Part shown: piece after piece, positions 1 through 9,378 of the stretch
How the letters are laid out: the number at the start of each line of letters is the position of its first letter
Position numbering within the stretch: the stretch's first letter is position 1
NCBI GenBank assembly: GCA_946481295.1
Contig: CAMLLW010000016.1
Span: 1-33,916, forward strand
Length of the DNA: 33,916 nucleotides
Direction of reading: 5' to 3'
DNA from: an uncultured Clostridia bacterium
GTDB taxonomy: Bacteria; Bacillota; Clostridia; Lachnospirales; UBA5962
Position numbers and translations under genes: made by a program
Notes under the pieces: generated by a model
Seen by the model: only the letters and a program-made list of their open reading frames with translations
Database searches by the model: none
What the model was told of the DNA's origin: nothing

Positions 1-65
1 CATAAAGAAGAAAAACCTTCTTGCCATAAAGAATAAAAAAATATCACAAAGAAGATAAATAATTA

Positions 66-104
66 AGATAATTTATTAATTTTATTGATAAAAATTAATT
101 ATCT
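66..104. repeat. Imperfect inverted repeat upstream of the rubrerythrin gene
   Basis: The left arm AGATAATT (66-73) plus AATTTT (78-83) pairs with AAAATTAATTATCT (91-104), leaving TATT as a 4-nt bulge. It lies 40 to 80 bases before the rubrerythrin start and could be an operator or a leader hairpin. AT-rich DNA makes chance inverted repeats likely, so the assignment is weak. Confidence 0.3.
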
Positions 105-146
105 ATTTAAATCTACAAAAATTAAATTTTAAGGAGGAATATAGTT

Positions 147-698
147 ATGAAAAAATTCGTTTGCTCTGTATGTGGTAATGTAGAAGTAGGAGATAAAGCT
201 CCAGATAAATGTCCTGTTTGCGGTGCACCAGCTTGTAAATTTGTTGAAAAAGAATGTTGTGATAAAGTAACTTTCTCTGATGAACATAAAGTTGGTATAG
301 CACAAGGATGCAGTCAAGAAATCATCGAAGGCTTAAGAGAAAACTTCACTGCTGAATGTACAGAAGTAGGAATGTATCTTGCTATGAGTCGTCAAGCAGA
401 TAGAGAAGGCTATCCTGAAATTGGCGAAGCTTGTAAAAGAATCGCTTATGAAGAAGCAGAACATGCTGCTAAATGTGCTGAACTATTAGGCGAAATTGTT
501 ACTCCATCAACTAAACAAAATTTAGAAAAACGTCTTTATGCAGAACAAGGTGCAACAGACGGTAAAGTAGAACTTGCAAGAATCGCAAAAGAACAAAATC
601 AAGAAGCTATTCAAGATTCAATCAGTGAAATGGCTAAAGATGAAGCAAGACATGGTAGAATCTTCGAAGGTTTATTAAATAGATATTTTAACAAATAA
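147..698 (+). CDS. Reverse rubrerythrin (rubredoxin domain first, then diiron domain)
   Basis: This is a cytoplasmic peroxide-scavenging protein of anaerobes: it reduces H2O2 (and O2 in some relatives) with electrons that reach the diiron site through a rubredoxin centre. The N-terminal rubredoxin-like module has the iron ligands C6/C9 and C22/C25 (CSVC and CPVC). The rest is a ferritin-like four-helix domain with two ExxH diiron motifs, E103-x-x-H106 and E166-x-x-H169, plus further glutamates near residue 70. Classical rubrerythrin has the reverse domain order, so this is the 'reverse' type known from clostridia. The start has AAGGAGG nine bases upstream, and a strong hairpin terminator follows at once, so it is probably monocistronic. 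Codon use looks less AT-extreme than in its neighbours, which fits high expression. A regulator site (for example PerR) could not be assigned with confidence. Confidence 0.93.
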   Translation: MKKFVCSVCGNVEVGDKAPDKCPVCGAPACKFVEKECCDKVTFSDEHKVGIAQGCSQEIIEGLRENFTAECTEVGMYLAMSRQADREGYPEIGEACKRIAYEEAEHAAKCAELLGEIVTPSTKQNLEKRLYAEQGATDGKVELARIAKEQNQEAIQDSISEMAKDEARHGRIFEGLLNRYFNK

Positions 699-700
699 AA

Positions 701-729
701 AAAACCCTGTGATACAGGGCTTTTTTTTT
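701..729 (+). terminator. Intrinsic terminator of the rubrerythrin gene
   Basis: The stem CCCTGT / ACAGGG has a 3-nt loop (GAT), is preceded by a run of A and followed by nine T. It starts three bases after the stop codon and is the clearest GC-rich terminator in the window. Confidence 0.92.
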
Positions 730-840
730 GTCTGTTAAATCCTTATCCAATTTTTGTCTTAGCTATTTATGAATAAAAATATACATTTATAAACATTATA
801 ATATTATTATAAAAACATTCTTAATATTTATTAATATTTT

Positions 841-869
841 TTGAAATATACTTTAGTTTATGCTATATT
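841..869 (+). promoter_or_regulatory. Sigma-A promoter for the small membrane-protein gene (and possibly ychF)
   Basis: The -35 is TTGAAA (841-846), the spacer is 17 bp and the -10 is TATATT (864-869), preceded by TGC (extended -10). It sits 33 bases before the start codon of the 60-residue ORF and is the only good promoter seen between the rubrerythrin terminator and ychF. Confidence 0.65.
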
Positions 870-902
870 ATTAACTATAAAATTATTTTTAGGAGGTTTT
901 CT

Positions 903-1085
903 ATGTCTTATAATAACGCAAGAAGAAAGCATTATAGAGCTGCACAAAAAAATGCAGAATTAAATCCTCAAAAGGGCATTTTTGTTCCTACTGAAAAAAA
1001 AGAAAAATTATTAATAATAAGTTTTATTATAATTTTAATATCATTTTTTAATGGAATATTATTTGGATCTTATTTTAAGAAATAA
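903..1085 (+). CDS. Small protein with a C-terminal membrane helix, function unknown
   Basis: This 60-residue protein is not recognised. The first half (1-35) is basic and polar with several K/R. Residues about 36-56 form one hydrophobic segment (LLIISFIIILISFF and onward), ending in GSYFKK. That predicts a single-pass membrane peptide with its charged N-terminal part in the cytoplasm. The gene looks real because AGGAGG precedes the ATG by six bases and a good extended -10 promoter lies upstream. ychF starts 61 bases downstream on the same strand with no terminator between, so the two may be co-transcribed. It could be a small assembly or regulatory membrane peptide; nothing in the sequence decides that. 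Confidence 0.7.
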   Translation: MSYNNARRKHYRAAQKNAELNPQKGIFVPTEKKEKLLIISFIIILISFFNGILFGSYFKK

Positions 1086-1146
1086 AATTTACTAAATTAA
1101 ATTTATATACTATTATTTATTTACTTTTGAAAGGATAAAATATTAA

Positions 1147-2241
1147 ATGAAATTAGGAATGGTTGGCCTTCCCAATGTAGGCAAAAGTACTCTTTTTAAT
1201 TCTATAACACGTGCAGGTGCAGAATCTGCTAACTATCCATTTTGTACTATAGAACCTAATATAGGAATAGTAGCAGTACCAGATGATAGATTAAAAAAAC
1301 TTCAAGATTTATATTCTTCTGAAAAAATTATTCCTGCATCTATAGAATTTGTAGATATAGCTGGTCTAGTTAAAGGAGCAAGTAAAGGAGAAGGCCTAGG
1401 AAACAAATTTTTATCTCATATAAGAGAAGTTGATGCAATTGTACATGTTGTTAGATGTTTTGAAGACTCAAATATTGTTCATGTAGATGCCTCTATAGAT
1501 CCTATTAGAGATATTGAAACAATAAATTTAGAACTTATTCTTTCTGATTTAGAAATTATAGATAAAAGAATATCTAAAACTATAAAATCTGTTAAATCTG
1601 ATAAAACTCTTCAAAAAGAATTAGACCTATTAAATCGTTTAAAATCTCATTTAAACGAAGGTAAATCTGCAAGAAGTTTAAGTATTTCAGATGAAGAAAA
1701 AGTTATAATACAAAGTTTTAATTTATTAACTATAAAGCCAATTTTATATGCAGCAAATGTATCTGAAGATTATTTAAGCAATGATGGTAATGATAATAAA
1801 TTTGTCCAATTAGTTAAAGACTTTGCTAAAAATGAAGATTCTGAAGTTTTTGTTGTATGTGCAAAAATAGAAGAGGAAATTGCAGAACTTAATGAAGATG
1901 AAAAACTTTTATTCCTAAATGATTTAGGAATTGATAAAAGTGGATTAGAAAGAATTATATCTGCTAGTTATAAATTACTTGGATTACTAAGTTATATAAC
2001 AGCAGGTCCTAAAGAAATTCATGCTTGGACAATAGTAAACGGTACTAAGGCTCCTCAAGCAGCAGGTAAAATTCACACAGATTTTGAACGTGGTTTTATT
2101 CGTGCCGAAGTAGTTAGCTATGACGACTTAATGTCATCTGGTACATATAACGCCGCTAAAGAAAATGGATTAGTACGTTTAGAGGGAAAAGATTATATTG
2201 TTAGAGATGGAGACATTATTTTATTTAGATTTAATGTATAA
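1147..2241 (+). CDS. ychF: Redox-regulated ATPase/GTPase YchF (Obg family)
   Basis: YchF/OLA1-type P-loop protein, a conserved ribosome-associated NTPase with a role in stress and translation control. The P-loop GLPNVGKS is at residues 7-14 and the G3 motif DIAG at 70-73. The usual G4 NKxD is replaced by NVSE, as in the family, which is why these proteins prefer ATP over GTP. The central part is a coiled coil, and a TGS domain occupies the last 85 or so residues (ending DGDIILFRFNV). At 364 residues it has the standard length. The ribosome site GAAAGG lies 11 to 12 bases before ATG. It converges on fprA and both share a hairpin terminator. Confidence 0.95.
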   Translation: MKLGMVGLPNVGKSTLFNSITRAGAESANYPFCTIEPNIGIVAVPDDRLKKLQDLYSSEKIIPASIEFVDIAGLVKGASKGEGLGNKFLSHIREVDAIVHVVRCFEDSNIVHVDASIDPIRDIETINLELILSDLEIIDKRISKTIKSVKSDKTLQKELDLLNRLKSHLNEGKSARSLSISDEEKVIIQSFNLLTIKPILYAANVSEDYLSNDGNDNKFVQLVKDFAKNEDSEVFVVCAKIEEEIAELNEDEKLLFLNDLGIDKSGLERIISASYKLLGLLSYITAGPKEIHAWTIVNGTKAPQAAGKIHTDFERGFIRAEVVSYDDLMSSGTYNAAKENGLVRLEGKDYIVRDGDIILFRFNV

Positions 2242-2275
2242 AAAAAGCTTTTGTTAAAAACAAAAGCTTTATTTT
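2241..2275. terminator. Bidirectional terminator between ychF and fprA
   Basis: A perfect 10-bp stem, AGCTTTTGTT (2246-2255) with AACAAAAGCT (2259-2268), has a 3-base loop and is flanked by A and T runs on either side, so it works in both directions. Its T side overlaps the stop codon of fprA. Confidence 0.9.
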
Positions 2276-3477
2276 TTTGCATTTAAAACTTCTTCTGCAA
2301 ATTTCTCACCAAATTCATATGCATTTTTTAAATCATCTTCAGATGGATTAAAACAAATTTTCATACCTTTAAGAGGCATTTTAAATTTTAATTGTTCAAA
2401 TCTTTGTTCTATATTATCAACCGCTTCACCAGTCCATCCATAAGAACCAAATGCTCCTGCTAATAATCCTTCATTTATTACTGGATTTAAATGACTTAAT
2501 AGAGTAAGTACAGGTGGTAATGTATCACAAATTAAAGTAGGAGATCCAACTAATAATCCTTTTGCATCTGAAATTTCTTCTAATACTTTTTCTTCAGACA
2601 CTTCTAACATATCACATAATACAACATCTACATTTTTATTACTCTTTATACCTTCAAATATACTAGAAGCTAATTTTCCTGTATAACCATAACTTGTTAG
2701 GTAAGCTATCACTATTTTTGGTACTTCTCTTTTATTTACTGTAGCCCATTCTCTATAAAGATTTAAATAATAAGAAACATTTTCTCTTATTACAGGTCCA
2801 TGACCATTACAAATTGTTTCTATATCTAAGTCTTTAATTTTATTAAGTGCATTTAAAACATAACTTTTAAATGGACCCATTATACAGTCAAAATAGTATT
2901 TATAAGCATCTAAAAAATCATCTGCATTACCTATTTTATCATTAAATACTCTTTCATCACAGTAATGGCATCCAAAAGAATCACAAGTAACTAAAGTTTT
3001 GCATTCTGGAATATAAGTATACATACTATCTGGCCAATGTAAGTATGGTACAGATATAAATTTTAATGTTTTTCCACCTATATCTATTGTTTCATTATCT
3101 TTTGCTATTTTACTCTTAAAATCTCTATTTGTTATTTGTTTTAAATTTTTAATTGCTGGGCCTGAGCCTATTACTTCCATATTAGGATTTAACTCTAAAA
3201 GTTTTGATAAGGATCCTGTGTGATCTGGTTCTGTATGTGAAACGACAACATAATCTATTTCTGAAGGATCACAAACTGTTTTAACTCTTTCTAAAAATTC
3301 GTCAAAAAAAGATTCTTTTGCAATTTCAAAAAGAACTGTTTTTTCTTCACCTTTCATTATATAAGAGTTATAAGTTGTACCATAATCAGAGTGCATTATT
3401 ATATCAAAAGTTCTTAAATCAAAGTCTAATGCACCTACCCAATATATGTCCTTTTTTACCTCTAAAGATTTATACAT
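2269..3477 (-). CDS. fprA: Flavodiiron protein (FprA family, O2/NO reductase)
   Basis: This cytoplasmic enzyme reduces O2 to water and/or NO to N2O, an oxygen-protection system of strict anaerobes, with electrons from rubredoxin or a related donor. The N-terminal metallo-beta-lactamase domain (1-250) has all diiron ligands: H81-x-E83-x-D85-H86, H147, D166 and H226 (NGHGP). The C-terminal flavodoxin domain (about 254-395) has the FMN phosphate loop TSYGYTG (261-267). There is no C-terminal rubredoxin extension, so an external donor is needed. The length of 402 is normal. The start is supported by AAAGGGG eight bases upstream. It lies beside a TSCPD-domain gene on the same strand, but the gap of about 157 bases argues for separate units. 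Confidence 0.94.
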   Translation of the reverse strand: MYKSLEVKKDIYWVGALDFDLRTFDIIMHSDYGTTYNSYIMKGEEKTVLFEIAKESFFDEFLERVKTVCDPSEIDYVVVSHTEPDHTGSLSKLLELNPNMEVIGSGPAIKNLKQITNRDFKSKIAKDNETIDIGGKTLKFISVPYLHWPDSMYTYIPECKTLVTCDSFGCHYCDERVFNDKIGNADDFLDAYKYYFDCIMGPFKSYVLNALNKIKDLDIETICNGHGPVIRENVSYYLNLYREWATVNKREVPKIVIAYLTSYGYTGKLASSIFEGIKSNKNVDVVLCDMLEVSEEKVLEEISDAKGLLVGSPTLICDTLPPVLTLLSHLNPVINEGLLAGAFGSYGWTGEAVDNIEQRFEQLKFKMPLKGMKICFNPSEDDLKNAYEFGEKFAEEVLNAKK

Positions 3478-3605
3478 AATTAAACCCCTTTCAATAATCT
3501 GATATTAATGTTAGCATATAATCTTATATTTACTATGTGCATATTTTTAAATTTCACATGTATATTTTATATATTTTACAATATTATTTATAATATTTCT
3601 AGTGC

Positions 3606-3640
3606 AAATAATTAGAACTATCTTTTAATAGTAATTATTT
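3606..3640 (-). terminator. Weak hairpin at the 3' end of the TSCPD gene
   Basis: AAATAATT and ACTAT (3606-3621) pair with ATAGT and AATTATTT (3628-3640) with a three-base bulge. It overlaps the stop codon of the TSCPD gene. The T tract on the - strand is short, so termination may be inefficient. Confidence 0.45.
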
Positions 3641-3886
3641 GTTTTCTTTCTTCCAGTTTTCTAATGCATTTGCAAGTTGATCTGGGCAAGAAGTTCCTTT
3701 TTGTCCACAATTTATTCCTTTTAATTTTTCTATTACAGTATCTACATCTAATCCTTCAACTAAAGAAGATATTCCTTTTAAATTTCCATTACATCCATTT
3801 TTAAAACTAACATTTTTAACAATATTATTTTCTATATCAAAATTAATAGTTTTTGAGCATACATTTTTTGTGTTATAGGTATACAT
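3635..3886 (-). CDS. TSCPD-domain protein (TIGR03905-like), function unknown
   Basis: A small cysteine-containing protein of 83 residues. It has the cysteine pattern of the small stand-alone TSCPD family common in clostridia: C10, then NGCNGN at about 31-36, then CGQKGTSCPDQ at about 60-70. The TSCPD domain is also found at the C terminus of class II ribonucleotide reductases, where its cysteines may bind metal or take part in thiol exchange. No role has been settled for the short form. The ribosome site AGGAGG lies nine bases before ATG, and it has its own extended -10 promoter. It is not in an operon with fprA or eno. Confidence 0.8.
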   Translation of the reverse strand: MYTYNTKNVCSKTINFDIENNIVKNVSFKNGCNGNLKGISSLVEGLDVDTVIEKLKGINCGQKGTSCPDQLANALENWKKENK

Positions 3887-3917
3887 TTTAATATCCTCCT
3901 AAAATTATATTAAATAA

Positions 3918-3945
3918 AGTATATCATTTAATGTTTTTTATTCAA
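3918..3945 (-). promoter_or_regulatory. Promoter of the TSCPD gene
   Basis: Read on the - strand: -35 TTGAAT, a 16-bp spacer ending in TGA, -10 TATACT. The extended -10 (TGn) compensates for the short spacer. It lies about 32 bases before the ATG. Confidence 0.6.
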
Positions 3946-3983
3946 TAAATATTTTAAATAATAATATATTTTGTATTAAAAGT

Positions 3984-4017
3984 AAAAAAAGATGTAGCTT
4001 AAAACTACATCTTTTTT
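3984..4017. terminator. Terminator of the glycolytic operon (downstream of eno)
   Basis: The stem GATGTAG / CTACATC has a 7-base loop and is extended by six A-T pairs on both sides, so it can act in either direction. It lies 12 bases past the eno stop codon. Confidence 0.88.
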
Positions 4018-4028
4018 ATTTATTTATC

Positions 4029-5384
<1,356 letters not shown>

Positions 5385-5387
5385 TTA

Positions 5388-5427
5388 AATAATATATAAT
5401 AAAATTGTGTTTTCACAATATATTATT
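5388..5427 (-). other. Intercistronic hairpin between gpmI and eno
   Basis: ATTGTG (5404-5409) pairs with CACAAT (5414-5419) across a TTTT loop. An outer A/T stem (5388-5397 with 5420-5427) joins with a bulge. On the - strand the stem is followed by a U-rich stretch, so it could be a leaky terminator or an RNA-processing/stability element that sets the eno level within the operon. Confidence 0.4.
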
Positions 5428-5436
5428 TTTTAGCTT

Positions 5437-6978
5437 TTATTTTACTAATAAAGAATCTCCTGTCATTTCTGCAGGTTTTTCTAAATCCATCATATCTAAT
5501 AATGTTGGCGCTATATCACATAATCTACCACCATTTTTAATGCCTTTTATTTTTTTACAATTAACAATTATAAATGGCACAGGATTTGTTGTATGTGCTG
5601 TGAAAGGTTCTTTTGTAACGTAATCTATAAGTTTATCAGAATTACCATGATCTGCGCATACGAACATTTGACCATCTACTTTTAATAAAGCTTCTACAAC
5701 TCTACCAACACATGTATCAACTGCTTCAACAGCTTTTATAGCAGATTCCATATCACCTGTATGTCCAACCATATCTGCATTTGCATAATTTACAACTATT
5801 AAATCATATTTTAATGATTCAATTGAATTTACAAGATTATCTGTAACTTCAAATGCACTCATTTCTGGTTGTAAATCATATGTTTGTACTTTTGGAGAAT
5901 TTACAAGAATTCTATCTTCATTTTTATAAGGTTTTTCTAATCCTCCGTTAAAGAAGAAAGTTACATGTGCATATTTTTCAGTTTCGGCAAGTCTTAGTTG
6001 ATTTAAACCTAAATTAGAAATATATTCTCCTAAAGTATTTTTTAAGTCTTCAGCACGAAATACTACTTCTTTATTTTCTATAGTTACATCATATTCTGTA
6101 AAACAAACATAGAAAACATCAATAAATCCTTTTTTCCTTGTAAAATTAGAAAAATCTTTATCACAGAAAGTTCTTGTAATTTCTCTAGCTCTATCAGGTC
6201 TAAAGTTATAACATATTATAGTGTCTTTATCATTTACAGTAGCTACTGGCTTACCATTTTCTTCTACTACAGTTGGTACAACAAATTCATCAGTAATACC
6301 ATTATCATAACAATTTTTTATATGTTCTATAACATTAGAAGTTTTTTCTCCTTCTCCCAATGCTATTGCATTATAAGCTTTTTCTACTCTTTCCCATCTA
6401 TTATCTCTATCCATTGCATAAAATCTACCGGAAAGAGTTGCAATTTTACCTACACCAAGTTCATTCATTTTATTTTGTAAACTTTCAATAAAACTAATAC
6501 CAGATGCTGGTGGTGTATCCCTACCGTCTAAGAAAACATGTACAAAAACATTTGTTAAATTATTTCTTTTAGCTAATTCTAAAAGTCCAAACAAATGTTC
6601 TATATGGCTATGAACACCGCCATCAGATAACAATCCATATATGTGTAAAGCAGAATTATTTTTCTTGCAATTTTCTACAGCATTTTTAAGAACTTCATTA
6701 TTAAAAAATTCTCCGTCTTGAATATTTTTAGTTATTCTTGTAAGTTCTTGATAAACTATTCTACCTGCTCCCATATTTGTATGTCCTACTTCTGAATTAC
6801 CCATTTGACCTTCTGGTAATCCAACAGCTAAACCACTAGCGAAGCCTTCTGACCAAGGATAAGTTTGCATTAATTTGTCTAAATTTGGAGTTTTAGCTGC
6901 TTTTATTGCATTTCCCTCAACCTCGTCAGTTAAGCCAAAACCGTCCAATATCATTAAAACAGTTGGTTTTTTTTGCAT
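5437..6978 (-). CDS. gpmI: 2,3-bisphosphoglycerate-independent phosphoglycerate mutase
   Basis: Interconverts 3- and 2-phosphoglycerate without a cofactor, using two Mn2+ ions and a phosphoserine intermediate. The N terminus has MILDGFG (D12, metal ligand). The catalytic serine is S62 in GQMGNSEVGH. The C-terminal alkaline-phosphatase-like half has NYANADMVGHTG and CADHGNSD (metal ligands), then HTTNPVPFI. The length of 513 is standard for iPGM. It lies 14 bases after tpiA, with AGGGGATG before its ATG. As a Mn-dependent enzyme it is sensitive to pH and metal supply, a known property of the family. Confidence 0.97.
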   Translation of the reverse strand: MQKKPTVLMILDGFGLTDEVEGNAIKAAKTPNLDKLMQTYPWSEGFASGLAVGLPEGQMGNSEVGHTNMGAGRIVYQELTRITKNIQDGEFFNNEVLKNAVENCKKNNSALHIYGLLSDGGVHSHIEHLFGLLELAKRNNLTNVFVHVFLDGRDTPPASGISFIESLQNKMNELGVGKIATLSGRFYAMDRDNRWERVEKAYNAIALGEGEKTSNVIEHIKNCYDNGITDEFVVPTVVEENGKPVATVNDKDTIICYNFRPDRAREITRTFCDKDFSNFTRKKGFIDVFYVCFTEYDVTIENKEVVFRAEDLKNTLGEYISNLGLNQLRLAETEKYAHVTFFFNGGLEKPYKNEDRILVNSPKVQTYDLQPEMSAFEVTDNLVNSIESLKYDLIVVNYANADMVGHTGDMESAIKAVEAVDTCVGRVVEALLKVDGQMFVCADHGNSDKLIDYVTKEPFTAHTTNPVPFIIVNCKKIKGIKNGGRLCDIAPTLLDMMDLEKPAEMTGDSLLVK

Positions 6979-6992
6979 AATATCATCCCCTT

Positions 6993-7739
6993 TTAGAAAT
7001 TAATTACTTGCTCAAATTCAGGTTTTAAACTTGCGCCACCTACAAGACCTCCATCTATATTAGGCATAGAAAATAACTCTGAAGCATTTGAAGCATTTAC
7101 ACTTCCACCATATTGAATTCTAATTTTAGAAGCAATATCTACATTATATATTTCTCCTAAAACTTCTCTAATTGCCTTACAAACCTCTTCTGCTTGTTGA
7201 CTTGTAGCTGTTTTACCAGTACCTATAGCCCAAATTGGTTCATATGCTATAACAATATTTTTAGCTTGTTCTCTAGAAACTCCTTTAAGAGCAATCTTTG
7301 TTTGTAATCTAACAAGATCAACTGTAATTCCTTCTTCCCTTTGTTGTAAAGTTTCACCTATACAAATAATAGGAATTATATGATTATTTAATGCTTTAAG
7401 TACCTTTTTATTTACAGTTTGATCTGTTTCTCCAAAATATTCTCTTCTTTCAGAATGTCCTATTATTACATATTTAACACCCATATCTGTTAACATTCTA
7501 GCAGAAATTTCACCAGTAAAAGCTCCGTTTTCTTCAAAGTGCATATTTTGCGCTCCTACTTCAATATTTGTTCCTTTTACAGTATCTAAAACAACTGGAA
7601 TATCAATTGCTGGTACGCAAAGAACTACATCACATTTATCTGTATTAATTTTACTTTTTAAATTTGTAACAAATTCTTTTGCTTCAGATGGGGTTAAATT
7701 CATTTTCCAATTACCTGCAATAATTTTTTTACGTGACAT
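6993..7739 (-). CDS. tpiA: Triose-phosphate isomerase
   Basis: Interconverts dihydroxyacetone phosphate and glyceraldehyde 3-phosphate. This is a single TIM-barrel domain of 248 residues with N10/K12 (AGNWKMN), the electrophile H95 (IGHSERR), the catalytic base E167 ([11 protein letters not shown], with the loop-6 hinge) and the phosphate loop YGGSVN. It lies 24 bases after pgk and 14 before gpmI, clearly in one operon. The AGAGAGGTG-type ribosome site supports the start. Confidence 0.97.
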   Translation of the reverse strand: MSRKKIIAGNWKMNLTPSEAKEFVTNLKSKINTDKCDVVLCVPAIDIPVVLDTVKGTNIEVGAQNMHFEENGAFTGEISARMLTDMGVKYVIIGHSERREYFGETDQTVNKKVLKALNNHIIPIICIGETLQQREEGITVDLVRLQTKIALKGVSREQAKNIVIAYEPIWAIGTGKTATSQQAEEVCKAIREVLGEIYNVDIASKIRIQYGGSVNASNASELFSMPNIDGGLVGGASLKPEFEQVINF

Positions 7740-7763
7740 ATAAACACCTCTCTATCAAAAAAA

Positions 7764-8954
7764 TTATTTATTATCTACAGAAACAACTCCTGGTAATTCT
7801 TTTCCTTCTAAGAATTCTAAAGAAGCTCCTCCACCTGTAGAAATATGTGTCATTTGATCTCCAAATCCTAAAATATTTACAGCAGCTGCAGAATCTCCAC
7901 CACCTATAATAGTAGTAGCGTCTATTTCTGATAATGCTTTTGCTATTTCTTTAGTTCCTTTTGCAAAGTTTTCAAATTCAAAAACTCCCATTGGTCCATT
8001 CCAAACAACTGTTTTTGCATCTTTTAAAGCATTTTTAAATAATTCAATTGTTTTTTCTCCTATATCTAATCCCATTTCATCATCTGCGATTTGAGAAATA
8101 TCTACATTTTTAAATTCTACATCATTTTTAAATTCTTTAGCAACTACAGTATCAATAGGAACTAATAATTGTACACCTTTTTCTTTAGCTTTATCAATCA
8201 TTTCTTTTGCATATTCTACTTTATCTTTTTCTAGTAAAGATTTTCCTGTATTATATCCTTGTGCTTTAGAAAAAGTGTATGCCATACCTCCACCTATAAT
8301 AAGTGTATCTACTTTATCTAAAAGATTATTTATAACATTTATTTTATCAGAAACTTTTGCTCCACCTAAAATAGCAACAAATGGTCTTTCTGGATTATTA
8401 ACAGCATTTCCTAAAAATTCTATTTCTTTTTGCATTAAATATCCTACTGCTGACTCTTTAACAAATTTTGTTACTCCAACTGTAGAACAGTGTGCTCTAT
8501 GGGAAGAACCAAATGCATCATTTACATATAAATCTGCTAATTCTCCTAATTCTTTAGAAAAAGCTTCTTCATTTTTTGTTTCTTCTTTTCTAAAACGTGT
8601 ATTTTGTAATAATAATACGTCTCCGTCTTGTAATTTTTCTATTAATAGTTTAGTTTTATCACTTACAACGTTATCATCATCTGCAAATACAACTTCTTTA
8701 TCTAAATGCTCTGAAAGTCTTTTAGCTACAGGTAATAAAGAAAAAGCATTATCAGGATTTTTAGGTTTACCTAAATGAGAGCATAAAATTACTTTTGCAC
8801 CATCATTTATAAGTTTTTTAATTGTTGGTAAGGCTGCAACTATTCTATTTTCGTCTGTTATAATACCATCTTTTAAAGGTACATTAAAATCACACCTTAC
8901 TAAAACCTTTTTACCTTTAACATTTATATCATCTACAGTTTTTTTGTTAAGCAT
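7764..8954 (-). CDS. pgk: Phosphoglycerate kinase
   Basis: Transfers the acyl phosphate of 1,3-bisphosphoglycerate to ADP, the first ATP-yielding step of glycolysis. Substrate-binding RCDFNVPL is at residues 20-27, LGKPKNPD follows in the N domain, and GGGDSAAA (from about 351) marks the nucleotide-binding C domain. The length of 396 is standard. It is the first gene of the pgk-tpiA-gpmI-eno operon; a promoter with an overlapping 33-bp palindrome lies upstream. The usual partner gapA and the repressor gene cggR are absent from the window. AGAAGGGAG precedes the ATG by about nine bases. Confidence 0.97.
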   Translation of the reverse strand: MLNKKTVDDINVKGKKVLVRCDFNVPLKDGIITDENRIVAALPTIKKLINDGAKVILCSHLGKPKNPDNAFSLLPVAKRLSEHLDKEVVFADDDNVVSDKTKLLIEKLQDGDVLLLQNTRFRKEETKNEEAFSKELGELADLYVNDAFGSSHRAHCSTVGVTKFVKESAVGYLMQKEIEFLGNAVNNPERPFVAILGGAKVSDKINVINNLLDKVDTLIIGGGMAYTFSKAQGYNTGKSLLEKDKVEYAKEMIDKAKEKGVQLLVPIDTVVAKEFKNDVEFKNVDISQIADDEMGLDIGEKTIELFKNALKDAKTVVWNGPMGVFEFENFAKGTKEIAKALSEIDATTIIGGGDSAAAVNILGFGDQMTHISTGGGASLEFLEGKELPGVVSVDNK

Positions 8955-8993
8955 TTGGAAAAACTCCCTTCTGTAACTTTAATATTTTAAATT

Positions 8994-9026
8994 TATATTT
9001 ATATTAGATAATCTAATATAAATATA
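8994..9026. promoter_or_regulatory. 33-bp palindrome covering the pgk -10 box and start site (candidate operator)
   Basis: Two 16-base arms (8994-9009 and 9011-9026) are perfectly complementary around a single central A. The core is ATTAGAT-A-ATCTAAT. The right arm contains the -10 hexamer and the palindrome extends to about +20, the classical place for a repressor site. A half-site-like TTTATATTAGATAAAA recurs near 9206-9222. It could also act as an RNA hairpin in the leader. Confidence 0.5.
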
Positions 9027-9049
9027 TAATGATTTACATAAATTCTCAA
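9021..9049 (-). promoter_or_regulatory. Promoter of the pgk-tpiA-gpmI-eno operon
   Basis: On the - strand: -35 TTGAGA (9044-9049), a 17-bp spacer, -10 TATATT (9021-9026). Transcription would begin near 9014, giving a leader of about 60 bases before the pgk ATG. Confidence 0.65.
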
Positions 9050-9309
9050 TCAATAGTTTAACACAATAAAAGAGATTAAATCAAGCAAATTACATCAAAA
9101 TTAATATATAGTAATTTAACTACAAATTGCTATATAATATAGTAAAATTTTTAAAAATTTTATCTATATTGTATACATGTTATATATTTTTTACAATTTA
9201 TAGATTTATATTAGATAAAATTTTAACATTTCTTTAATTTTACATGTTTTATATAACATTTCTACTAATAAAAGATATATATATATTTTTTTATACATTT
9301 TTCATACAA

Positions 9310-9338
9310 TTGTAAAATTCAATATTTTATTATATACT
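9310..9338 (+). promoter_or_regulatory. Promoter of the stalk/thioredoxin-like repeat gene
   Basis: -35 TTGTAA (9310-9315), a 17-bp spacer and -10 TATACT (9333-9338), 40 bases before the ATG at 9379. The ribosome site AAAGGAGAG follows at 9364-9372. Confidence 0.65.
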
Positions 9339-9378
9339 AAGATATATTAACTTAAAATTAAATAAAGGAGAGTTTAGA

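Larger units (their letters stand above)
8955..9378. other. Divergent intergenic region between pgk and the stalk-repeat protein gene
   Basis: This 424-bp, very AT-rich spacer has no ORF. It holds the pgk promoter with its palindrome (8994-9049), the promoter of the + strand gene (9310-9338), and an A/T inverted repeat at 9137-9169 (ATATAG and CTATAT flanking AAAATTTTTAAAAATTTT). About 150 bases between 9050 and 9300 show nothing else recognisable. Confidence 0.6.

Noticed and set aside
1-20. Short hairpin AAGAAG/CTTCTT at the window start as a terminator of an upstream gene
   Set aside because: Six base pairs and no T tract; the upstream gene lies outside the window.
8275-8778. 167-residue open frame on + inside pgk
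   Set aside because: Antisense shadow of a complete, recognised gene.
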